NCBI GenBank assembly: GCA_026785985.1 | Contig: JAJAYX010000543.1 | Location: 1-6,907 of the forward strand | Length of the DNA: 6,907 bases | Direction: 5' to 3' | Origin: Rudanella sp. | GTDB lineage: Bacteria; Bacteroidota; Bacteroidia; Cytophagales; Spirosomataceae | Shown here: in pieces, positions 1 through 6,167 of the stretch | How the letters are laid out: each line of letters starts with the position of its first letter | Numbering within the stretch: position 1 is the stretch's first letter | Position numbers and translations under genes: made by a program | Notes under the pieces: model-generated | Told to the model about the DNA's origin: nothing | The model's database searches: none | The model's input: only the letters and a program-made list of their open reading frames with translations

Positions 1-1
1 C

Positions 2-82
2 CGACGAACCCTGCGCCGGTTCTGGATCGCGTGGCTCGCCCTGATTGGGGTTGCAGGTGCCTTGCTGCTGACAAATGGTTGA
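2..82 (+). CDS. C-terminal end of a membrane protein (partial, enters from the left)
   Basis: Twenty-six codons are open from the window edge to TGA at 80-82. They encode a basic start (RRTLRRFW) followed by a hydrophobic stretch (IAWLALIGVAGALLL) and a short TNG tail, which looks like one transmembrane helix with a positive-inside flank. The family cannot be named from so little sequence. Two readings are possible. It may be the natural C-terminus of a separate membrane protein. Alternatively it may be an upstream helix of the DUF418 remnant that follows in the same frame, with the TGA as an in-frame nonsense codon (for example from TGG). Frame continuity and the arginine-rich helix favour the second reading slightly, but this is inference. 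Confidence 0.45.
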   Translation, partial: RRTLRRFWIAWLALIGVAGALLLTNG

Positions 83-352
83 TACATTCGTCAGAGCGAA
101 GTAGAATCAGGCATTTTTACGCTAAACCAACTGAAAAACAGTTTTTCACTTCCCCAACACAATGACGCACACACGGTGAGTTTGTACCGCATCACCTTCG
201 ACATTCGCCGGGTGCTGATGGCCCTCGGCCATATCGAGTTGATTATGCTGGCGTTTCGGTCGGGTTTGGTATCGTGGTTCATGCGGGGGTTGGCCGCCGT
301 GGGGCAAATGGCGTTTAGCAACTACGTGATGCATACGCTGATCTGTGATTCT
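83..352 (+). pseudogene. Remnant of a DUF418-family membrane protein, truncated
   Basis: The frame after the TGA at 80-82 is open across this stretch. From about 176 it reads as the conserved core of DUF418 proteins, which are multi-pass inner-membrane proteins of about 400 residues and unknown function. The recognisable parts are YRITFDIRRVLMALGHIEL, a hydrophobic run (ELIMLAFRSGLVSWF) and the signature LAAVGQMAFSNYVMHTLIC. Family members normally continue for roughly 60-70 more residues of membrane segments after the equivalent of 'NYLMQSLIC'. Here the similarity stops at about 345. The frame then runs on only through the antisense of the neighbouring acylase gene, to a stop at 554-556. A GTG at 176 could start a short ORF, but that product would lack most of the family. 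I read this as a 5'- and 3'-damaged gene fragment. The family call comes from memory of the motif and was not searched. Confidence 0.6.
132..148. repeat. Perfect AT-rich inverted repeat (7-bp arms, 3-base loop)
   Basis: TGAAAAA (132-138) and TTTTTCA (142-148) are exact inverted copies around CAG. An overlapping alternative pairing is ACTG (130-133) with CAGT (139-142). The site lies 50 bases after the TGA at 80-82 and ahead of the DUF418 core. An A-tract/T-tract hairpin could be a weak bidirectional terminator, but the stem is nearly all A:T and has no GC core. It may equally be chance within decayed coding sequence. Confidence 0.3.
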
Positions 353-2794
353 TCACTTCAATGGCTTCAGCACTATCGTTTTCTCGGCCACGGCCTTTAT
401 TTTTCCCTTGCTGAAATAGACCGGAAAATAACCGTTTTGCCCCCACAAGTCAAACAGGTCGCGGTAGTGCGGGCTGTCGGGATCACCCGATTGACCGGGG
501 CTGTTGATGCCCAGCGTTTTGTCCCAATCTTCGGTATCCACCACAATCCGAAATGAAGCCCCAGTTTCCTGATTTAACTTGTTACCCGTGGCGTTTACGG
601 TTTCGCCATAGCCCCCGCGTGCAATGGGGCCGAGGTTGATGCGCTTGCGCTGTTCCTCGCTCACCCACGCACTCAGGGGGTGAGCGAGGGTGATGTGTTT
701 GTTGGCGCGTTGGCCATATTGCCACTCCGTTATGTCGGGGCCGAGCCGGGCCGTCAGATCGGCTACGGCGCGGGTCAGGCAAGTGAGCAACAAACTGTCG
801 CGATCCATTACCCGAACCAATTTTCCGGCACCCCCCGAAACCTGAATCACGGGCGAGGAAAGCCAATCTAAAACGCGCTTGGTGGGTATTGAAACAAGAT
901 AAGGATCAGCCACTTCGGGCACCATCACCTCCTGTAAAGCCTGCTTAAGCTGCGTTTCCCAGGCCACATAAATAGACGCGGCCACCGACCCCGGCTCCAA
1001 CTGATAATTCCACTTGCGGAGCAGGCTACTGGCCTGTTCGGTTTCCGATTCCCCGGCCACTAATGGTTCCAGCATGGGCACCAGCCTGCGGGCCATAACC
1101 GACAGATAGTCAGCTTGTAAACGAGTAAAATCAGTCAGGGTTTTGCGTTGTCCATTGCGCAAAACCTCCTCAATCCGGTGCGCCCGCGACGGACTTGCCC
1201 ATGTCCAGCCGATGGCGTTTCTGTTGGGGAAGTCGGGCGGGGTAAGATTATTATTGGCCGTGACGACGAAGCCCTCCGGTGGGTTCAGTTTGTTGGGTAA
1301 CTGCTGAATGGGCAGATAACCACCCCACTCAAACCGCCCGTCGCCGGGCACCGGCACAAGTCCTGTCCAGTTTTTGCGGATGGGCGAAATCCCCACCGCC
1401 TGCCAGCCAATGCTGCCTTTCTTCTCGGACCAGATCATGTTTTCGCCGGGAATCCGGCTGAACGAACAAGCCTGCCGAAACTCGGCCCAGTTGCGGGCCT
1501 GATTCATGCGTAAACTGGCCATGTAGGGCGCACAACCCCGTTCGAGCCAGCCCACCCGCACGGCATACGCTTTATGGTTTTCGGGGTCTTCAAACGTCAC
1601 GGGGCCATGCCGGGTATATTTCAGTTCGACCGTGACCGGCTCCGAGCCTTTTGCCCGGATCGTTTCTTTCACAACCCGCATGGCCTCCCAGCGACCCTTA
1701 TACTTGTATTGATTCGGGTTTTTGGGGTTGGTTTCATACACATACAAGTCCTCACTGTCGGTCTCGAAAATAGTTAAGCCCCAGGCTCCGAAGTCGTTAT
1801 GACCAATGGAAACGCCTGGCAAGGTGGGTTCACCTCCGCCCACCACGTTCCAGCCGTGCGACGGACCGCCGGGCGCATTCAGATGCACCCAATACCGCAA
1901 CGAGGGAGCAGACTGCGCGCGGTGCGGGTCGTTAGCCAGCATTGGGTAGCCACTCACCGAATGCCGCCCGTCGATCACCCAGTTGTTCGAGCCAACCATC
2001 TGTTTCTCCGCATCGAACCAGTCGGCAACGGCTTGGGGAGATGGGTGCGTTTGGGCGCGTAACTGCCCGTTCGGGGGGGTGAATTTTAGCGGCAGCCGAA
2101 ACGCTTCGTAGAGTTCCAGAATGGGCTGCATCAGTTGCTCTCCATCGACGTGGAGCGTCAAATCGGGTTCTTTTGCTGCATTTGTAGTTGGGTGAAACCA
2201 GCGAAGTTGGCGAACTTTGTCGGCCCCAATCAGATGCACTAATCGCCCGTTGTCTAACTCATCGCGAACGTTACCAAGCAACCCCTGATGTCGGCTAATC
2301 ACGATTTCGGGAGTCCACAAACCCGGTTCGGTTTTCAGAACGCTGAATTCGAAGGGTAGCTTTTCGGGCGTTTTTTTGATCTCGGTGATGTAGGCGTTGA
2401 TACCATCGACAAAGGCCCGCACAATAATTGCGCCATGCGGATGATAATGGTTCAGCTCGGCATCGAGGGCGGCTTTGTTCACTGTCCGAAACCGGAACAA
2501 GCGCACCCCCTGATCACGCATTAGTTCTTGTGGACCAAGTAATTCAGCCACTGTGCCGGTTGCCTGCCGTCGCCATATTTCCAATTGAAACAGCCGATCC
2601 TGAGCGGCCGAATATCCCTGCTCCCAGAATAAATCGTGTTCGTTTTGGGCGTAAATGTGGTTCATCCCCCAGCGGTCACGGATGATTTCTACGGGTTTAG
2701 TAAGTCCGCCGTGCGACAGACTGCCGTCTTTTTGGCTACAGGCCTGGTGAAAAAGGAAAAACGAGCAGGAGAAAATCAACAATAGTCGGCGCAT
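353..2794 (-). CDS. Penicillin acylase family protein (peptidase S45, Ntn hydrolase), probable lipoprotein
   Basis: This encodes an 813-residue amidohydrolase precursor of the family that splits amide bonds in N-acyl compounds (beta-lactams, acyl-homoserine lactones or other acyl amides); the substrate cannot be told from sequence. Start: the frame is open to a TTG at 2827, but ATG 2794 puts MRRLLLIFSCSFFLFHQAC first, a signal peptide ending at Cys19 that could be lipidated, so I chose it. The lipobox is imperfect (His at -3). The alpha-chain region carries VEIIRDRWGMNHIYA and GYSAAQDRLFQLEIWRR (about 35-80). The catalytic Ser is Ser269 in MVGSNNWVIDG (codon at 1988-1990) and would become the N-terminus of an approximately 545-residue beta chain after autocleavage. 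Other landmarks are TDSEDLYVY (probable calcium-site region), TANNN (about 512-516, matching the oxyanion-hole Asn region), GGYGETVNATGN (about 727) and GQSGDPDSPHY (about 767). All expected landmarks are present, so it should be active. It is divergent from the GNAT gene, and its 3' end abuts the DUF418 remnant. Confidence 0.93.
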   Translation of the reverse strand: MRRLLLIFSCSFFLFHQACSQKDGSLSHGGLTKPVEIIRDRWGMNHIYAQNEHDLFWEQGYSAAQDRLFQLEIWRRQATGTVAELLGPQELMRDQGVRLFRFRTVNKAALDAELNHYHPHGAIIVRAFVDGINAYITEIKKTPEKLPFEFSVLKTEPGLWTPEIVISRHQGLLGNVRDELDNGRLVHLIGADKVRQLRWFHPTTNAAKEPDLTLHVDGEQLMQPILELYEAFRLPLKFTPPNGQLRAQTHPSPQAVADWFDAEKQMVGSNNWVIDGRHSVSGYPMLANDPHRAQSAPSLRYWVHLNAPGGPSHGWNVVGGGEPTLPGVSIGHNDFGAWGLTIFETDSEDLYVYETNPKNPNQYKYKGRWEAMRVVKETIRAKGSEPVTVELKYTRHGPVTFEDPENHKAYAVRVGWLERGCAPYMASLRMNQARNWAEFRQACSFSRIPGENMIWSEKKGSIGWQAVGISPIRKNWTGLVPVPGDGRFEWGGYLPIQQLPNKLNPPEGFVVTANNNLTPPDFPNRNAIGWTWASPSRAHRIEEVLRNGQRKTLTDFTRLQADYLSVMARRLVPMLEPLVAGESETEQASSLLRKWNYQLEPGSVAASIYVAWETQLKQALQEVMVPEVADPYLVSIPTKRVLDWLSSPVIQVSGGAGKLVRVMDRDSLLLTCLTRAVADLTARLGPDITEWQYGQRANKHITLAHPLSAWVSEEQRKRINLGPIARGGYGETVNATGNKLNQETGASFRIVVDTEDWDKTLGINSPGQSGDPDSPHYRDLFDLWGQNGYFPVYFSKGKIKAVAEKTIVLKPLK

Positions 2795-2874
2795 GGCAAC
2801 AGGGGTCGTTTGTGCCCGAACATACAAAGAAATGCCGACCTTTGATGCTAATCCTACGTAATGAATACCACTTT
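2795..2874. promoter_or_regulatory. Divergent intergenic region between acylase and GNAT genes
   Basis: These 80 bases separate the chosen acylase ATG (minus strand) from the chosen GNAT ATG (plus strand), so at least one promoter for each gene should lie here or just inside the neighbour. No clear Shine-Dalgarno sequence precedes either start, as is usual in Bacteroidota. Fragments of the Bacteroidota promoter pattern are present: TTTG at 2809-2812 and GACCTTTG at 2837-2844 on plus, and TATGTTCG on minus (2824 to 2817). None has a partner element at normal spacing, so I do not call individual promoters. Confidence 0.4.
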
Positions 2875-3369
2875 ATGCACCTGATCGAACTGACCTCCGA
2901 AAAAGCCGATACCTACAAAGCCTTCTTCACCCAGGCCGTCACCCTCCAACCCGATTTTTTCAGAATCAGCCCCGCCGACGAAGCCGAGTCCCCGTTTCCA
3001 ACCCTCGGTACGCCCGACAGTTTCACCCTCGCCATGACCACCCCCATCGGTCACCTGATGGGCGTGGTCAGTTTTCAGCGCGAGGGGGCCAACCGTACCA
3101 AACTGCGGCACAAGGGGTTACTGTTTCGGATGTATGTGGCCGCCGAATATGCCGGGCGGGGCATTGGCCGCAGACTCGTGAATGAGGTCATTCAGCGGGC
3201 GCGGCTCCTGCCCGGCATGGAGCAGCTTTTGCTGACGGTGGCCCACCAGAACGAAATAGCCAAAAAACTCTACGAAAGCGTCGGTTTTCAGTCATTTTCC
3301 CTCGAACTCCGCGCCATGAAATATAACGGAGCATATGTGGATGAAGAGCAAATGGTGCTGTTTTTGTAG
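2875..3369 (+). CDS. GNAT family N-acetyltransferase
   Basis: This encodes a cytoplasmic acetyl-CoA-dependent N-acetyltransferase of 164 residues, a normal single-domain GNAT length; the acceptor is unknown. The frame is open from GTG 2812, with ATGs at 2845 and 2875. I chose 2875 because MHLIELTSEKADTYKAFF matches the usual first beta strand of the fold and leaves room for a promoter, but 2845 remains possible. The central strand (MGVVSFQ, about 62-68) leads to motif A, LLFRMYVAAEYAGRGIGRRLV (about 82-102), whose GRGIG loop binds the acetyl-CoA pyrophosphate. The first motif position, usually Gln or Arg, is Ala here. Motif B follows as LLLTVAHQNEIAKKLYESVGF (about 118-138), with the typical N-x-x-A-x-x-LY-x-x-x-GF pattern, and the protein ends in RAMKYNGAYVDEEQMVLFL. 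It stands alone on the plus strand, diverging from the acylase and separated by 201 bases from the next gene. Confidence 0.9.
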   Translation: MHLIELTSEKADTYKAFFTQAVTLQPDFFRISPADEAESPFPTLGTPDSFTLAMTTPIGHLMGVVSFQREGANRTKLRHKGLLFRMYVAAEYAGRGIGRRLVNEVIQRARLLPGMEQLLLTVAHQNEIAKKLYESVGFQSFSLELRAMKYNGAYVDEEQMVLFL

Positions 3370-3519
3370 CCTTTACGGAAGTTCCCCGTTCGTAGTCTCC
3401 TCCCCTAACAGCAGCAGCGTGACGGGCCCCAGCAATCCCGACGCACGGGAACCTCTCCGCCGTTCGTCTTCTATAATCCCGCATCCATCCGATTGTTTGT
3501 GGCTTTCGTCAGGTTTCCG

Positions 3520-3550
3520 TTTCGGGCCTGAACGTGCTGTCGCACCTTTG
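3520..3550 (+). promoter_or_regulatory. Possible Bacteroidota-type promoter for the receptor operon
   Basis: TTTC at 3520-3523 and CACCTTTG at 3543-3550 are separated by 19 bases. They resemble the Bacteroidota -33 TTTG and -7 TAnnTTTG elements, with one mismatch each. Transcription would then begin at about 3556, leaving a leader of roughly 15 bases before the ATG at 3571. The rest of the 201-base gap (3370-3519) shows only short imperfect hairpins, such as CCCG/CGGG around 3438-3450, and no T-tract terminator for the GNAT gene. Confidence 0.4.
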
Positions 3551-3563
3551 TTGTATTCAACAA
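3548..3563. repeat. Small palindrome just upstream of the receptor start
   Basis: TTGTTG (3548-3553) and CAACAA (3558-3563) are exact inverted copies around TATT. The site overlaps the end of the proposed -7 element and the expected transcription start, and it ends 7 bases before the ATG. That position would suit a regulator-binding site or a small leader hairpin. Six-base arms are short enough to arise by chance. Confidence 0.35.
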
Positions 3564-3570
3564 CACAATT

Positions 3571-6138
3571 ATGAAAACAAATAGTTTACCTGTTGCTTTC
3601 GCGTTTTTACTTACCATTACCTTAATCCCTGCTCAGGCCCAGTTTCCGGGCATGGGTGGTGCCGCCAAACCAAAACCATTGCCCGGTACTGCCGGTGACA
3701 ATAGCCCCAAAGGCACTGCCAAAATTACGGGCTATGTGGTTGATTCGGCCCAGACAAAAGCTGTCGAATTCGCTAGTGTTGCTCTGTATGACAAGGCCAC
3801 TAACAAAGCCGTGGATGGTACTGTGGCCGACGATAAAGGTACGTTCACCCTGGCTAAATTAGTAGCGGGAGACTATCGGGTACTGGTGTCGTTTGTGGGG
3901 TATCGCAACCAAACTATCGACAACATCACGCTGACCAATGGTCAAACCCTTGATTTGGGGGTACTGAAACTCCCTGCCAATACCAAAACCCTTGCCGAAG
4001 TGACCGTGATCGGGCAGGGGGCCATCATCGAAGAAAAGGTAGACCGGCTGGTGTATAATGCCGACAAAGACATTGCCGCCAAAGGGGGTGATGCCACCGA
4101 TGTGCTGCGTAAAGTGCCTCTGCTGACGGTCGACCTGGACGGAAACGTATCGCTCCGGGGCAGCCAAAACATCCGGGTGTTGATTAACAACAAACCCAGC
4201 ACCATTATTGCCGGCAGCGTGGCCGACGCGCTCAAGCAAATTCCTGCCGACCAGATTAAAACGGTGGAGGTCATCACCAGCCCGTCGGCTAAGTACGATG
4301 CCGAAGGGTCGGGTGGTATCATCAACATCATCACCAAAAAGAATAGTTTGCAGGGTCTGAACCTCAACGTCGATTCGGGCGTGGGTAACCGGGGTTCTCT
4401 GCTGTCGCTCAATGGTGGTTACCGTAAAGGCAAGGCCGGCTTCACCATCGGTGGTTTTGGACGGGGCATTTATAATACGATCACCAAAAGCAGTTTAGAG
4501 CAAACCAGCCGCATCAACACTATCTCAACCTTGACCCGCCAAACGGGCGATGGCAGCAGCCGGGGTTTGTTTGGGCAGTATAACCTTGGTTTCGATTACG
4601 ATCTGGCCAAGAATCAGAGCATTACGGCAGGTATTCGCTACGGCGTTCGGAACTTCACGAGCCAGCAGGATTTGGTGACGCGACTGTTCACCAACGGCTC
4701 CCTCAACTCAACCTCGAACCGCAGTGTGTTGGCCAAAAACCTGTCGGGAACGGTGGATGCCAACGTCGATTATCTGCACACATTCAAACCCCAGCAGGAG
4801 TGGAGCATCTCGACGCTCTACAGCCGCAATGACCTGACCAACAACTTCGATGCCAATTTGCTCAACGGAAGCAACGAATTGACGGGCCGTCAGCGGAACC
4901 TGAATAAAAACGTGAACCAGGAATTTACGCTACAGACTGACTACCAGACACCTATCCGGAAAAACCAACTCCTCGAATTTGGTGCGAAGGGTATTCTGCG
5001 GGAAGTAAAGAGCGATTACAGTTATCTGTTTGCCGGACCAACGGGTGGTTTCAGCACCGAGCGAAACAACACGCCGGGGTCCCTGACCTATCATCAGAAC
5101 ATTGCAGCCGCTTACACGGCCTACACGTACACGACCAAAAAACGCTACACGTTTAAGGGCGGTTTACGCTACGAACACACCTTTATTGATGCCAGTACGG
5201 CAGAGGGCGGCAAGTTAGGAATCGCCAATTACCCGGTATTGGTGCCGAGCGTAAATGCGTCCAAAACGATCAAAGGAACAACCGTGAAACTGGGCTACAA
5301 CCGCCGGATTCAGCGACCCGGTTTGCAACAGTTGAACCCAAACTTCAACCAGGCAAACCCCCAGAATATCACGATTGGCAACCCCACACTCCGCCCCGAA
5401 CTGACCACCAACTTTGAGTTGGGCCTGAGCCGGACTATCAAGAAAACGTTTGTGAACGCCACCTTTTTTGGGCGCGTAACCAACAACGCTATCAGTCAGG
5501 TTCGGACTCCATCGGACACGATTCCGGGGGCTATTATTACGTCGTATGAGAACATTGGCAAGCAACACGCCTACGGAGTTAACCTCTTTATGAACATCGC
5601 TGTTACCTCAAAAATCAACGTGGGTATTTTCTCAAACTCTTTTTATACCACCCTGACCGGGCTGGTTCCGGGAGTTAACGGCCAATCTACTACCTACACC
5701 AACGACGGATTTAACATCAGCGGAGGGTCTTTTGCCCAGGCTACATTCAAAAATGGTTGGGGCGCACAGTTGTTTGGGTTCCTGCAGGGGCAGCAGGTGC
5801 AACTACAGGGCTTGCAGGGTGGGTTTGGCTTCTACACCGTAGGCGTGAAGAAAGATTTTAAGAACAAAAAAGGAAGCGTAGGCCTGGCTGCTGAAAATTT
5901 TCTGGCAAAACGCTTCAATATTCATACAGAATTAACCTCTCCACAATTCGATCAGGTGAACGATGTGTATCTTTACAATCGGGGAGTCCGGGCAACGTTT
6001 ACCTATAAAATCGGTAAAATGACCATGAATGCTCCCCGCAAGAAAGCAAAAGGAGTGAACAACGACGACGTGAAGAGTGAAGGCGGTGAGCAACAGTCGG
6101 GTGGCGGTGCGCCCACTGGAGGTCAGCGTCGGCAGTAG
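3571..6138 (+). CDS. TonB-dependent outer-membrane receptor with carboxypeptidase-D-like domain (outer membrane beta-barrel family)
   Basis: This encodes an 855-residue outer-membrane transporter predicted to import an unknown ligand using TonB-ExbBD energy. Residues 1-24 form a Sec signal peptide (hydrophobic AFAFLLTITLIP, then AQAQ). A short Gly/Pro/Lys-rich linker (25-50) leads to a carboxypeptidase-D regulatory-like domain at about 51-133 (ITGYVVDSAQTKAVEFASV, FTLAKLVAGDYRVLVSFVGY). LAEVTVIG (141-148) sits where the TonB-box-like segment usually lies. The plug domain spans about 165-257 and ends in YDAEGSGGIINIITKK. The rest is a beta barrel with the signature YNRRIQRPGLQQLNP (576-590) and GNPTLRPE (603-610), typical of the 'outer membrane protein beta-barrel family' (Pfam OMP_b-brl_3 type). 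The last strand is about 805-816 (VRATFTYKIGKM), followed by a hydrophilic tail of about 39 residues. It is shorter than most SusC proteins and has no SusD neighbour. The start is the ATG directly before the signal peptide. A 29-base gap to the next gene suggests co-transcription. Confidence 0.93.
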   Translation: MKTNSLPVAFAFLLTITLIPAQAQFPGMGGAAKPKPLPGTAGDNSPKGTAKITGYVVDSAQTKAVEFASVALYDKATNKAVDGTVADDKGTFTLAKLVAGDYRVLVSFVGYRNQTIDNITLTNGQTLDLGVLKLPANTKTLAEVTVIGQGAIIEEKVDRLVYNADKDIAAKGGDATDVLRKVPLLTVDLDGNVSLRGSQNIRVLINNKPSTIIAGSVADALKQIPADQIKTVEVITSPSAKYDAEGSGGIINIITKKNSLQGLNLNVDSGVGNRGSLLSLNGGYRKGKAGFTIGGFGRGIYNTITKSSLEQTSRINTISTLTRQTGDGSSRGLFGQYNLGFDYDLAKNQSITAGIRYGVRNFTSQQDLVTRLFTNGSLNSTSNRSVLAKNLSGTVDANVDYLHTFKPQQEWSISTLYSRNDLTNNFDANLLNGSNELTGRQRNLNKNVNQEFTLQTDYQTPIRKNQLLEFGAKGILREVKSDYSYLFAGPTGGFSTERNNTPGSLTYHQNIAAAYTAYTYTTKKRYTFKGGLRYEHTFIDASTAEGGKLGIANYPVLVPSVNASKTIKGTTVKLGYNRRIQRPGLQQLNPNFNQANPQNITIGNPTLRPELTTNFELGLSRTIKKTFVNATFFGRVTNNAISQVRTPSDTIPGAIITSYENIGKQHAYGVNLFMNIAVTSKINVGIFSNSFYTTLTGLVPGVNGQSTTYTNDGFNISGGSFAQATFKNGWGAQLFGFLQGQQVQLQGLQGGFGFYTVGVKKDFKNKKGSVGLAAENFLAKRFNIHTELTSPQFDQVNDVYLYNRGVRATFTYKIGKMTMNAPRKKAKGVNNDDVKSEGGEQQSGGGAPTGGQRRQ

Positions 6139-6167
6139 TACACAATAAAACAATACCAACTAACACA

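Noticed and set aside
176..556. Plus-strand ORF of 126 codons from GTG 176 as an intact gene
   Set aside because: Only the first part (to about 345) resembles a known family. The remaining 200 bases are antisense to the well-supported acylase C-terminus, so it is a truncated fragment and not a whole gene.
2817..2824. TATGTTCG on the minus strand as a -7 element for the acylase
   Set aside because: It has one mismatch to TAnnTTTG, but no TTTG lies at the expected upstream distance, so it is not better than chance.
2795..2827. Acylase start at TTG 2827 (11 residues longer)
   Set aside because: The longer form puts polar residues before the signal peptide and uses a rare start codon; ATG 2794 begins the signal peptide directly.
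2809..2844. TTTG (2809-2812) with GACCTTTG (2837-2844) as a promoter for the GNAT gene
   Set aside because: The spacing of 24 bases is longer than the roughly 19-21 expected for the Bacteroidota promoter pattern, and the second element has a mismatch at a conserved base.
3420..3455. Hairpin in GTGACGGG...CCCGACGCAC as a terminator after the GNAT gene
   Set aside because: The stem is interrupted by an internal loop and no T-tract follows.
3335..3574. Plus-strand ORF of 79 codons between the GNAT and receptor genes
   Set aside because: It overlaps the GNAT end in another frame and the receptor start, has low-complexity Ser/Pro content, and resembles no protein I recognise.
3942..4412. Minus-strand ORF of 156 codons inside the receptor gene, and the similar one at 3859-4239
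   Set aside because: These are shadows of the strongly supported receptor plug region; their translations show no recognisable domain or signal.
3571..6138. Receptor as a SusC protein of a polysaccharide utilisation locus
   Set aside because: The length is short for SusC, no SusD-like lipoprotein follows, and no carbohydrate enzyme is in the window.
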